64,000 nucleotides of DNA, taken from the NCBI GenBank assembly GCA_025200525.1, contig CM045758.1, forward strand, positions 7,436,580 to 7,500,579, written 5' to 3'. This stretch comes from Camellia lanceoleosa. Its lineage: Eukaryota > Streptophyta > Magnoliopsida > Ericales > Theaceae. The position numbers and the translations under genes were made by a program. Under the pieces are notes generated by a model that saw only the letters and a list, made by a program, of their open reading frames with translations, had not been told where the DNA came from and made no database searches. Shown one piece after another: positions 44,380 to 55,927 of this stretch (its first letter is position 1; the number at the start of each line of letters is the position of its first letter).

Positions 44380-45350
44380 CCTTATTTAATCTCATCCATG
44401 AAGGCACGTAAGTTGATCCAAAAGGTCGTAAGGGTTATTTGTGTAGTATATTGAAAGATCAGATGGAAATGTTAGTTTAGCCGACATCCCGCTTGTTCAT
44501 GAGTTCGCCGACGCCTTTTCCTAATGATTTACCCGCCATTTGGTCGATAGAGAAATAGAGTTTATCGTTGATGTTATATCGGGAACAGTACCGATCTCCA
44601 AAACACCATATAGAATGGCCCCAAAGAACTTAGAGAATTGAAACTACAATTGCAAGAGTTGTTGGACAAGGGATTTATTAGGCCGAGCACATCACCATGG
44701 GGAGCACCTGTGTTATTTGTTAAGAAGAAGGATGGCACACTTCGCCTTTGTATTGATTATAGAGAACTCAATAAGGTCACCATTAAGAATAAGTACCCAT
44801 TACCTAGGATTGATGATTTACTTGATCGCCATAAGGAGCACGAGCCTTTTCCAAGATTGACCTTAGGTCGGGCTACCATCAGCTTAAGGTTAAGGCAGAG
44901 GATGTTGAGAAGACTGCCTTTCGGACTAGATATGGCCACTACGAATTTTTAGTGATGCCTTTCGGATTGACCAATGCCCCTGCTGCATTTATGGATTTAA
45001 TGAACAGAGTCTTCAAGCCCCACTTAGATGAGTTTGTGGTCGTTTTCATCCGTGATATATTGAGTTATTCCAAAAGTGAACTTGAACATGAAAACCATCT
45101 CGAGAATTTCTTTGCAGATATTGAGAGACCGGAAGCGTATGCTAAATTTAACAAGTGTGAGTTTTGGCTTTCTACTATTTCATTTCTCGGGTCATGTAAT
45201 AAATGAAGAAGGTATTTCATTGATCCGAGCAAAATAGAAGCGGGTAAATTGGCCGAGGCCACCAATGTGTCCGAGGTTCAAGTTTTCGGGTTTGGCAAGG
45301 TTACTACAGAAGTTCAGAAAGAATTCTCCAGATTGCAACTCCATTGACAC
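44380..45350 (+). pseudogene. G3b reverse transcriptase
   Basis: Pieces include [19 protein letters not shown] (44688-44744), [19 protein letters not shown] and, after frame changes, [20 protein letters not shown] (44956-45015). [15 protein letters not shown] follows at about 45037-45080. Here the usual FIDDILIY has become FIRDILSY, so the first catalytic Asp of the pair is lost and RT could not work even if the frame were mended. The equivalent in G3a is intact. Confidence 0.85.
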
Positions 45351-45469
45351 AATTGACTAGGAAGGAGCACCGTATGAATGGATGAAGATCGAGTCACTTT
45401 TCAGAACTAAAGACGAGGTTGGTTACTGACCAAGATCGGTACTTCCATCGTAATGAGGAGTTTCATGTT

Positions 45470-45905
45470 TACAAAGTGATGCGTCGCATAAGGGTTTGGG
45501 TTGTGTATTAATGCAAGGAGGTAAGGTTATAGCATATGCATCTCGTCAATTGAAGCCACATGAGAAGAACTATCCTACCCATGACTTGGAGCTAGCAAAT
45601 GTGGTATTTGCTTTGAAGATTTGGCGTCATTACTTGTATGGAGCTTCTTGTCGTTTTTACAGATCATCGAGCTTGAAGTATCTATTCACTCGTAAGAATT
45701 GAACTTGAGACAAAGAAGATGGCTCGAGTTGTTGAAGGACTACGATATCTTGCGCATTCAATATCACCGAGGAAAGCCAACAACAGGGCCGACGCCTGAA
45801 AGTAAAATCGGTTGGAAATTTGGCATGCCTAACATTGATTTCGTAGAACCAACCATTGTTGAAGAAGTAAAGGCAAGACAAATGGAGGATGAATTCTTCG
45901 AAAAG
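45470..45905 (+). pseudogene. G3b RNase H and tether
   Basis: [20 protein letters not shown] is read across 45475-45535, followed by [20 protein letters not shown] and [17 protein letters not shown] in the open piece 45496-45702. The tether ([14 protein letters not shown]) and VEEVKARQMEDEF follow in a second frame (45699-45908). Confidence 0.83.
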
Positions 45906-46009
45906 TAGCCGATGAGATTGTTACCAAGCCGAGATCCGCACACCTTTGAAAACCAAGTGCTTAAGTTTGAAGGAAATTGTGTGGCCGATGTTCCGGAGTG
46001 AAAAGGAAG

Positions 46010-46995
46010 ATTTTGCCGAAGCCCATAATTCCAAGTTTGCGTTCATCCAGAAATACCAAGATGTACCATGATGTAAAACAGATGTTTTGGTGGCCAAACA
46101 TGAAGAGAGAGATAGCGAATTTGTGTCCTGTTTGCATTGCCAAGTAAAAGCGTAACATCGAGACCACAGGACTTCTACAACCTTTGCCGATCCTCGAGTG
46201 GAAGTGGGAACACATCTCTATGGATTTTGTGACCGGATCCGAGAACACGAAAGGTATGGATTCGATTTGGGTTGTGGTAGATAGACTAACCAAGTCAAGA
46301 CACTTTTGCTGTTAAGACTACTTTCAACGCCGATCAACTTGCCCTACTTTATGTGAATGAGATTGTTAGACTTCATGGAGTGCCGATGTCAATAGTGTCG
46401 GACAGAGATCCTAAATTTGTTTCAGATTTTGGCGAGTCTCAGAGAGCCTTTGGAGCCGAATCGAGATTTAGCATGCCTTTTCATCCCTGCATGATGGGCA
46501 AACGTAAAGAACGATTGAGACACTTGAAGATATGCTTAGACTCGTATTGATTTCCAAGGAAATTGGGGAATGCATTTGCCATTAGTGGAATTCGCCACAA
46601 CAACAGCTTATCACGCGAGTATTGGTATGGCACGTATGAAGCTCTATATGGAAGAAAATGCAGATCGCCGATATGTTGGACCGAAGTCGAGATAAGGCTC
46701 GCTGGTCCCGAACTCATTCAAGTAACAACAGAGAAGATTAAACTTATTCAAAGAGGATTAAATCGCCAGAGCCGACAAAAGAGTTATGCCGACCAGAGAA
46801 GAAATGAGCTAGAATTGAAGTTGGGGATCACGTATTCTAAAGGTTTCACCAATGAAAGGAGTTTCAGATTTGGGAAGAGAGGTAAGTTAGCACCCGTTAT
46901 ATTGGCCCATTTGAAGTCCTTGACAAGGTTAACTCCGTTGCCTCTGACTTGCTTTGCCACCGTAATTGAGCCAAGTCCATAACGTGTTTCATGTT
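46010..46995 (+). pseudogene. G3b integrase core
   Basis: The zinc-binding region lies near 46030-46150 (WPNMKREIAN, CLHC). The core start follows near 46195-46290 ([26 protein letters not shown]). Then come [20 protein letters not shown] (46356-46416) and [18 protein letters not shown] (46637-46690). The Glu-bearing block near 46480-46520 is damaged. The domain is spread over at least four frames. Confidence 0.82.
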
Positions 46996-47059
46996 TCGAT
47001 GTTAAGGAAGTATATTCGATCCTTGCATGTAATTAAGCATTCGAATCGAAGTTAATGAG

Positions 47060-47272
47060 AATTTGGGCTATGAAGAGAAGCCGACGCCTATTGTGATGCA
47101 CAAGTTAAGCAATTGAGAAACAAGTCGATACCAATGGTAAAGGTGGAATGGAAAGAGCACTATGGCAAGGACGCCACATGGGAAATGGAAGAGGAAATGA
47201 GAATTCGACATCGAGTTATTCTTGGACCAAGGTATAGTAAGTTTGGGGTCCAAACTTCCTTAAGGGGTAGGA
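47060..47272 (+). pseudogene. G3b chromodomain-like tail and polypurine tract
   Basis: KQLRNKSIPMVKVEWKEHYG and DATWEMEEEM are encoded at about 47104-47200, the same tail as in G3a. The PPT AAGGGGTAGGA at 47262-47272 directly precedes the 3' LTR. Confidence 0.82.
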
Positions 47273-49970
47273 TGTAACAACCCTCACTTTGAATCGATTT
47301 GCTTGCATGTATTTTGTATGACCTTGAATTGTCAAGTTTGTAATCTTGATACTTGCCTTGTTTTGCTTTGTTTTATTGTAAGTTCTTTGGAATTCGTGTT
47401 TTGTTTGGAGCGAGAGGTCACCAAAGATAGTTTGCCTTTGAGCCTTTGCGTTTTGAGCGATTTTGGAACCTCAAATGACCTCCATCTTCACCCGCATGTT
47501 TGCCGAGATGTTACCTTTTGGGCGAAGTGTATCGCCGAGGTCGTGATGTTTTGTGCTTGTAATCTTTGTCCTTGGGTGTATGGCCTAGGCCGAGATGTGG
47601 TACACCTGTGCCAAGGTGTGGCAGCCTTAGTCAAGTGTCGCCCTCCCTAACCTTTGTCTTTGTTGACAAGCTGTCAAGTCTTGTCTTTGGCCGAGGTCAT
47701 TTCTAGCTCAAGGCTTAGCCGCCAAGCGTGTTGTGTACGCTTTGTCGAGACTTGTCTTGTCTAGCGTCACCTTTCTAATCGCACCAATCCGGTGATGCCA
47801 CGTGTCCGAGCCGAAGGCTATGACAAACACGTGCCTATAATACATCATTGTATAACTTTTGATTATGATTTGGTCTCAAATCTTTGACTTGTTTAGAGAG
47901 AGAAGCTCTAGAACTTGGAGTTAGAATTTTAGTGTGAGAGTTGAGCTCCGAGCTTGATCGTGGAAGATCGAACCGTAGGATTTCAGCTTTTGAGGTTAGA
48001 TTCTTGTTCTACATCGATTGTTCTTATTGATCATCTAGATGCATTGCATGATTGGATCTGTTTTGCATGTCATGCATTGATTTGAACTAGGTTTTGAAAG
48101 AGAAAATGTTGTTCTTGTGTTCTTAAAGGAGAACCTTGTTTTGAATCGAAAGTTTAGAACAAGACTCATGTTGTGTGTGTGATCTTGCTTTATTTTCTTG
48201 AATGAGTACTCTAGTCCACGTTTTTGAACTCTTAGCATAAAAACCCCAGATTTCGTATATGTGAGTTGTATTTCAAAGATGCATGATCTTGTTCTTCGTG
48301 CCCTTTGAAAGGAAACTTGTGTTTTCCTAACTTTGCCTTGTTTTGGCTTTTCGAGTCCACACCTCGGCGGGGAGGTGTAGGACCTCGGCTAGACTGGATG
48401 GTACCGTGCACTTCTGTGATGGGAAATAATGTTTTGATTCCTTGCATGTATGTGAAGCTCGTTTTGAGAGTATGGTTTGCTATGTGATTGTAGGACTTTG
48501 ATCTTTGCTTGAGCCTACACCTGAAGACCGAGGTGAGTGGTGCTTTTAATAAAGCTATGTTATAAAGCTTTTGATAAATCTTGCTTGTTTCGCTTTGGTA
48601 AAAGTAATTGCTAAGCATGAATGATTAGCCTATTTTGATGTTTTGTATATGGGCTTGTTTTGATGGTATTCTTGAAAGTCCCCTGTGCTGGAGGACTCTA
48701 AACTTTAGCAGCACTAGAGGAAAGGTAAGTATGAACTTCGTCTTGATGATGTCCTTGTAATGAGTTGAGCTTTGTTTCGGTTTCTTTGGAAAGTCCCTTG
48801 CACTGGAGGACTCTAAACTTTCGCAGTACCATCTTGTTAAAAAGGATACGGTCCTTTCTTTGGAAAGTCCCTTGCACTGGAGGACTCTAAACTTTCGCAG
48901 TACCATCTTGTTAAAAAGGATACGGTCCTTTCTTTGGAAAGTCCCTTGCACTGGAGGACTCTAAACTTTCGCAGTACATCTTGTTAAAAAGGATACGGTC
49001 CTATCTTGCTAAGATAAATGTTAAAGCGGGCTACGGGCCTAAGTAACACAAGTCCCTTGTGCTAGAGGACTTTAAACTTTTGTAGCACCACTTGGTGAAA
49101 AAGGGCTACGGGCCTAAGTCACAAACTTGTGAAAAGGGGCTACGGGCCTAAGTCATATAAGCTTGATATGTTTTGTCTTGAAGATTACCTCGGCTACTAC
49201 TTGTGCTATCTCGGCAAATGTTTTGACTTGTAAGACTTGTTGGATGAATACGGTTCATCACTTGATTCGATACAACTTGATTTGTCTTGTTTTGGAAGGA
49301 ACCTCGCTACTACTTGTTTAATCTTTGTATTGCTTTATGCGGTAGGATTTGACAGATGAATACGGTTCATCTCTTTGTTCGCATGCCTTGATATTCTTCG
49401 CTTGGCGGGAACCTCGCTATTGTTTGAATGGTTTTGATATGCTTTGTTTTGGCAGACTCGCTATTATTCATGCAAACCTTTATTTCTAGTACCATTCATC
49501 GAGTTTCCAAGCTCACCCTCTCTATATATATGTAGGTGATGAGCGTGACGGCGGCGACGCCTAGAAGTATTTGTACAGCTTGTTTTGGGATTTTTGTTAT
49601 GCCGACTTGACTTGCTTACATCGGTCGCTTTTGTGATTACCTCGGCATATGTGTTACTTGCAGATTCTTGAAAATCATGCTTCTTGCTCGTAATCACCAG
49701 TATTTGTATATGTCTACCGAGAAGCCTTTTGATCGAGATGTAACTTGTATTTGTTTTGTTATCTGCCGAGGTGCGGTTATATGTATGCATTTACATTTGA
49801 TCTATGCACAGCTCTCAAGGACCATTTGTATTTAGTTTATTCGCTTCCGCATATGTGAGCCCCTATGATTACTCTGATGTGTGTGAAATTTTGTAAGCCG
49901 GCCTTTGGTAATTACGGATTACTGGCCATCTCGGCACCCAGCCTACTAGGGGCAGGTTGGGGTCGTGACA
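47273..49970 (+). repeat. G3b 3' LTR (2698 bp)
   Basis: It starts TGTAACAACCCTCAC after the PPT and ends GGGGTCGTGACA, followed by the target duplication CATGC. Copies of the 74 bp repeat lie at 48785-49005. It generally keeps the longer, probably original, form where the 5' LTR has lost bases. Confidence 0.94.
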
Positions 49971-49975
49971 CATGC

Positions 49976-50440
49976 TCTATAAATGGATGCAACAATCATG
50001 GATCTCCCAGACGGAGTAGACACAGATAGCACATAATCAAGAGGTTCTAGGTTCCTATTAATCTTCTCGGCAAACTTAGTAGAAACAAACGAGTGCGTAG
50101 AGCCCGAATCAACCAACACATAAGCATTTCGGGAGCAAATTAGAAGTATACCGACACCAAAGATTCTGAGTATCTCCTGGCACTAGTGCAAACACTCTGC
50201 CCTGCCTCATCGGCCCTTTTTCAGCATTACCCTTCTGGACGTTGCCCGAGGTGTTCTCACCTTTCTTGCTGTTGTCAGTCTTTCCCTTAGGACAATCTCT
50301 AACGTAATGCCCCATTTCCCCACATTCATAACAGGCTCCAGACGTCCGACGACAAACTCCAAAATGTCGCTTTCCACAATCAACACATCGGCTTGGTATT
50401 ACCTTCCCGCCTCGTAACTAGTAATCTTGTCGTGTTCGGT
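49976..50440 (-). pseudogene. G3a protease start and gag zinc knuckle
   Basis: On the minus strand this gives the gag end, with the cysteine motif and CYECGEMGHYVRDCPK-like zinc knuckle at about 50285-50340. It continues through [16 protein letters not shown] (50165-50215) to the protease active site near 50100-50125. It ends in SGRSMIVASIYRAC at the G3b insertion. The rest of the protease is at 40040 and leftward. Confidence 0.82.
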
Positions 50441-51238
50441 CTCTTCTGGCGCCTAACCGTGTTTTGCCATCGTCATAATTGCCTCTTCCTCCGGTTCTCT
50501 CCCGAGCTCGTATCTGTTCAAGTTAACTTCGCCAAAATGGCTTTGTCCAATACCTCGGCGTGGAGTCGGTAGGTCGTGCAAGTTAACCCGATCTTGAATC
50601 GGCACGAGTCCACTTTCAAACTTCCTTGCCTTCATGTATTCGTCATTGGTCATGTGAGGTACAAACCTTACTAGTTCAAGAAAGGCACGATCATATTCGC
50701 TACCGCTCGCTGTTCTGCGTGTCAAGGTCACGAAATTCTGGCCTTACGGTTCCAGACACTCGGGGAAGTGTTTCTTGTAGAACAACTCCAAAAATCTAGT
50801 CCAGTTAAGTCCGGATTCCTTTCTAACCATCATCCACCATCTACGCGCCATCATCCAATGTGAAGGTTGCCAATGTCACCTTCCGAGTGTCGGTGCTAGG
50901 GAAGATTTCAAACGACTTTTTCCATTTCCAAAGCCCATGCCTCACCTTTCATCGGCTCTATACCTCCAGAGAACCTCGGTGGTCTCATCTTCTTAAACTC
51001 CCTGATCAAAGCTATTGTGCCATCCCCATATAAGGCTGGCTGTGGTGCGACTTGTGGCACTGGGGGAGGTGGAGGCGGAGGTACATTTCGGCCGGTTGTC
51101 TGCTTCGGGTCGATGTAGCACTAGTGTATTTTGTCTTATTTGCCTCATCTCACGGGTCAATCCTTCCATTAATCTCTCAATTCTGTCCAATCTGTCTTCA
51201 GACTGATCTCGGCCCAGTGGAGGTCTACCTCTCCTCAT
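50441..51238 (-). pseudogene. G3a gag, N-terminal and capsid part
   Basis: The likely start is the ATG at 51236-51238 (MRRGRPPLGRDQSEDRLDRI), the same start as in G3b. A coiled-coil-like stretch follows, then a proline-rich part and IWGWHNSFD. The capsid part lies at 50453-50731 (AFLELVRFVPHMTNDEYMKA, ARKFESGLVPIQDRVNL). An upstream in-frame extension to 51406 is open but is leader sequence. Indels near 50735 and 50990 break the frame. Confidence 0.83.
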
Positions 51239-51438
51239 GATACTATGATTATACAAAGTGTGACTCTTAAGCAAAACAAGCAAATAAACACATAGGCAAG
51301 TAACAAACAAACATGTCAAGACAATGCACACCTTATTCCAATAGCAAGCACTATGATGCAATCTTAGCTTCTTTCTAAAGGGAATCCTATGCTCTTTAGG
51401 ACTCAAAGTGTGTGAATAACGTATACTCAGGAACTTGT

Positions 51439-51449
51439 GCTCGATACCA
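51439..51449 (-). promoter_or_regulatory. G3a primer binding site
   Basis: The minus strand reads TGGTATCGAGC, three bases from the LTR. It is identical to the G3b PBS. Confidence 0.8.
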
Positions 51450-51452
51450 CTC

Positions 51453-54011
51453 TAATTCCCCAACCTCGCCCCTAGTAGGGTGGTGCGAGATGGCCAAGAA
51501 TCCGAGATCACCAAAGGCCGGCACAAAATTTCACACACACGATGAGTAATCATAGGGGCTCACAAAATTGCGAAGCGATGAATCAAATACAAATGGTCCA
51601 TTAGAGCATGCGTAAATCAAATGTAAAGACATATACAAAATAGTCTTACAACCAATCCAAGATAACAAAATACAAAACAAATCTTGATCAAAAGGCTTCT
51701 AGGCCGGCATGCACAAAATACAAAATTACAAGTCAAGAAGCATGATTTTCAAGTTGGCCGACGTAAACTCAAAAGGCCGGTAAACAAAGATGTCCGACAA
51801 GAATGCAAACCTTTGCCGACGTAAAACAAGTAGTCCAAAACAGGCTTGCAAACACATCTAGGCGTCGCCGCCATCCTGCTCATCACCTACATATATATAT
51901 AGAGGGTGAGTATGAAAACTCAGTGAATGGTACAAGAAATAAAGGTTTTGCATGAATATGGCCGAAGTCTGTACAAAACAAAACATGCCAAAACCATCCA
52001 AATATTAGCCGAGGTTCCTTCAAAGCAAAACAAGCATTAGCCGAGGTTCTTTCAAAGCAAAATACATCAAAGCTAAACCGAATCAAGGGATGAACCGTAT
52101 TCATCTGAGAATCTTACACATTTCGAGGGATGCTCACCGACATCGCGAGAACATAACCAAAGGCTGTCCAAACAAAGCGTAACGTAGTAGTCCATTAGTG
52201 GCAAACAAGATTGGTGTGATCCGAGATCGATTTTAACAAAGTGGTGCTGCAAAAGTTTATAGTCCTCCAGCCCAAGGGACTTATGTTACTTAGGCCCGTA
52301 GCCCCCTTTTTAACTCAAATAACTTTTCCAAGAAGGACCGTATCCTTTATACACAAGAGTCTGTGGTCACTTAGGCCCCTTTTGACCAAGTGATGCTACG
52401 AAGTTTAAAGTCCTCTAGCACAAGGGACTTGTGTTACTTAGGCCCGTGAGCTGCTTTTAACACCTAATCTTTTCAAGAGAGGACCGTATCCTTTTTAACA
52501 AGATGGTATCTGAAAGTTTAGAGTCCTTCACTAAGGGACTTTTACACTTAGTGTCATGAAGATTATAGTCCTCCACCAAGGGACTTCCGAGATAGCATCA
52601 AAACAAAGCTTATACATGATACATCAAGTTTGGCTAATCATTCATGCCGAACAAATACTTTCATCAAAACAAATCAAGACAAGGTTTAACAAAACCGCTT
52701 AACATAGCTTTATTAAAAGCACCACTCACCTCGGTCTTCGTGTAGGCTCAAAGCAAAGATCAAAGTCCCGACAAATCACAAGGCAAATCACATTTTCAAG
52801 ACATGCTTTCCATACAAGTGAATGATCTCGCACTCCCAATCGAATCCAAACAAATAACAAAACGAACATGCAAAGTCTCCCAACTCGTGGAAACTCACCG
52901 GGTTCCATCCTCGACAATGCCGAGGTCCCGCACCTCCTGCCGAGGTGTGGTCCCGATGGCCACATATAAGATTTAAATCGGAAACCCGAAGTTTCACGAG
53001 AAGAATGCAAGAACATGAGCATCAAGAACATCAAAACATGCATGCAAGAATCATAACTCTTTATCCAAAATCGAGATTTGACGCTAGGAGTCCAAGAACA
53101 TGGACCTAGGTACTTATTAAAGAAAACCATGCAAGAACAAACACAAAACATGATTCTTGTTCCAAACTTTCGGATCAAAACTAGGTTCTTCTTCAAGAAC
53201 ACAAAACATCATTTTTCTTTCGAAACCAATTTCAAATCGATGCATGGCATGCAAAACAGATCCAATCATGCAATGTAGCTAGATGATCGATAAGAACAAT
53301 AGATGTAGAACAAGAATCTAACCTCAAAAGCGAATCCAATGGTTCGATCTTCCACGATCAAGCCCGACTCAACTACTCTCTCTAAATCTCTATCTCTTGT
53401 TCTAGAGCTTCACTCACTAAGCAAGACAAAGATTGAGACCAAATGATGCTAACAAGATACACAATGATATATTATAGGTCTGTCGGCTGTCATAGCCTTC
53501 AGCTCGGACACGTGGCATTACCGGATTGGTGCGCTTAAAAGTGATCGCTAGACAAGACAAGTCTCTCGACAAAACGCATACACAACACGCTTTGGTGGCA
53601 AACACGTCGGCGAGAATGACCTCGCCAAAGACAAGACTTCGCAACAGTCAACAAAGGCAACGGCTAGGAGGACGACACTTGACTAAGCCGTACACACCTT
53701 GGCACGGGTGTACCACATCTCGGCCTAGGCCATACCTGCCCAAGGACAAAGATCACAAGCACAAAACATCTCGGCAAACATGCCGAGGTGAAGATAGAGG
53801 TCGGCTAAGGTTCCAAAACCGTTCAAAACGCAAAGGCTCAAAGACGAACTATGCCAAGCTGACCTCGGCTAGGCTCCAAACAAGGTGCAAGTTCAAGCAA
53901 GTTACGATTAACCAAGCAAAGCAAAACAAGATCTCAAGATTACAAACTTATCAAGGCAAGATTACACAATATGCATGCAAACAAGACAAATTCAAAGTGA
54001 GGGTTGTTACA
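51453..54011 (-). repeat. G3a 5' LTR (2559 bp)
   Basis: It matches 34364-36943. Its PBS-side end is damaged: TAATTCCCCAACC stands for TGTCACGACCCCAACC. Its outer end GGGTTGTTACA abuts the target duplication GTCAC and the resuming copia C LTR. Confidence 0.92.
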
Positions 54012-54135
54012 GTCACACACTTGACTTGGTCTTAAATTATTTATTCGGTTCAACGAAATAAATTCGGTATGTTATTTATTTATTTTGTTTGATATATTTC
54101 AAGTTATTTTATTTACACCAAAGATTGTTCCAACA
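54012..54135 (+). repeat. Copia C 5' LTR, right part (shortened)
   Basis: It resumes the copia LTR after the gypsy insertion and matches the 3' LTR from 60409 to about 60520. It then diverges and reaches CCAACA at 54135 after only 15-20 bases. About 150 bases present in the 3' LTR before its end are missing. The exact end is uncertain. Confidence 0.7.
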
Positions 54136-54938
54136 ATCTTAAGACAGATTCGAATTATTCTGTTTATAGAATTTTTCATTTGTTTCCTTTTTTAAGAAAA
54201 TTATTTTCTGTGAATTTACAAAATAATATTCTGATTGGAAAAACAAATAGTGATTATATGCTATTTGATAGATAGTAGTAATATACTATCTCTTTTCTTT
54301 GACAACAACTAGTAGTACGATACTGGTGTCATTGACAATTCAGAATATATTTTTGTGGAATTTTGTCAGAAAATTAATTTTGGTTTTTTAGAAATTATTT
54401 TCTGAATTGTCATTAATTAAAATTCTGCTTACAGTATTTTAATTATTGAAGTGTTACTGAAATTAATTTTCAGTGTGAAATTAATTTGGTTAAATAAATT
54501 TTATTTTATTTCCAAATTAATTGAAAAATAAAAGTTATAATTTTTATTTCTTTTATTTTATAGAATTTAATTTCTTGTGTGGAATTAATTTGGTGATATA
54601 AAATTTTATTTTATTTCCAAATTAATTGAAAAATAAAAGTTATATTCTTATTTCTTTTATTTTTAATTTTTATTTTTTCGTGGAATTATTTTGGTTAAAT
54701 AAAATTTTATTTTATTTCCAAAATAATTGAAAAATAAAGTTATAGTTTTTATTTCTTTTATTTTCTGTGTGGAATTAATTTGTTTAAATAAAATTTTATT
54801 TTATTTTCAAATTAATTGGAAAATAAAAGTTACATTCTTATTTCTTTTATTTTTACAGAATTTAATTCTGTGCATTTGGTTTAATTTTCTGTGTAGTGTA
54901 AATTCTAATTATAATTTTGTTTTATAAATTAGAATTAA
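54136..54938 (+). repeat. Copia C AT-rich leader with about four 90-103 bp tandem repeats
   Basis: From about 54475 to 54865 a unit of about 90-103 bp repeats roughly four times. Each unit has GTGGAATTAATTTGG, ATTTTATTTTATTTCCAAA and ATTTCTTTTATTTT. The stretch before the repeats has no PBS that I can recognise. The leader is non-coding; the short frame at 54727-54927 is a by-product of the repeat. Confidence 0.82.
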
Positions 54939-55927
54939 TGGCTACTGAAACAAATGCCCAAACAAGTACTACTGTGGTGGTAATGACGCCAACCCCTCTC
55001 CTATGGTGACAAGTACTAATAAATCATGGAGAAAAGCCGAGAAGTTCTTAGAACCGACTTTAAAAATGGCAATGTAAAATGTTGTTCTATCTTACAACTC
55101 AACTCGCTCGCTTTCTCCGTGAAGATGCTCCTATCCTGAAAGAGGATGAAACCGATCGGCAAGTGGTTGCTGCGGTAGATGCTTGGAAACATGCCGATTT
55201 CCTTTGCCGGAATTACATCTTGAACGGTCTTGACAACACATTATACAATGTCTACAGTCCAATCAAGACAAAGAAAGGAACTTTGGGAATCGTTGGGGAA
55301 AAAGTACAAAACGGAAGATGCCAGTTCAAAGAAATTATGGTTGGCAGATTCCTAGATTTTGTAATGGTTGATTCAAAAACTGTGATCAGCCAAGCTCAAG
55401 ATTTCTAACTCATTCTGTATGACATTCACACAGAAGGCATGTCTCTCAGTGAATCCTTCCAAGTTGCAGCCTTAATTGAAAAATTACCAAAAGGCTGGAA
55501 GGAATTCAAGAACTACCTCAAACACAAGCGCAAAGAAATTTCTATGGACGAGTTAATTGTGCGTTTGTTGATTGAGGAGGACAACCGCAATTCTAAAAAG
55601 CGGGCTGGTAAGCTTCCTATGGAGTCTAAGGCAAATGTGGTGGAACATACTTCAAAAATCAAGAAACGAAAGTCTTCTGGAGCAAGTTCATCACAAGGCT
55701 CTAAAGGGGGGGATAATAAAAAGTACAAGTTTAATGGCAAATGTTACATCTGTAACAAAGAGGGACATCAAGCCAAAGATTGTCATAACAAAGGCAAAAG
55801 CAAGAAAAGAACAAGCAAGAAGCCTGCTCAAGCCCATATGACCGAAGTGAACAAGATTTCCAATGGTGTAGATGACATCAATCTTTTCTGCAGTTGTTTC
55901 CGAGGCAAATCTTGTCGGAAATCCTAA
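54939..55927 (+). pseudogene. gag: Copia C gag
   Basis: The ATG at 54939 (MATETNAQTST) is a plausible start, and the frame is lost after about 24 codons. Two open pieces follow: 55079-55408, the gag core with DAWKHADFLCRNYILNGL, and 55439-55927. The second piece contains EKLPKGWKEFKNYLKHKRKE and the zinc knuckle CYICNKEGHQAKDC at about residues 102-115, of normal CX2CX4HX4C spacing. A basic tail (KGKSKKRTSKK) follows. A short gap with a TAA at 55405 and a loss near 55290 separate them. The family's gag is normally one frame joined to pol. Confidence 0.87.

Larger units (their letters stand above)
40041..49970 (+). mobile_element. Ty3/gypsy chromovirus G3b, inserted in G3a in opposite orientation
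   Basis: The element has 5' LTR (40041-42712), PBS, gag, pol, PPT and 3' LTR (47273-49970). It is flanked by the target duplication CATGC at 40036-40040 and 49971-49975. Coding sequence is clearly the same family as G3a, yet nearly every domain is frame-broken. The insertion point is in the G3a protease, between the active-site region and the FDVILGMDW block. Confidence 0.94.
34364..54011 (-). mobile_element. Ty3/gypsy chromovirus G3a, inserted in the copia C 5' LTR
   Basis: On the minus strand it reads 5' LTR (51453-54011), PBS, gag, interrupted protease, RT, RH, IN, chromodomain-like tail, PPT, 3' LTR (34364-36943). The target duplication GTCAC lies at 34359-34363 and 54012-54016. The element is interrupted in the protease by G3b. 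LTR ends TGTAACAACC and GTCGTGACA are like those of G1, so G1 and G3 are related families. Confidence 0.93.
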
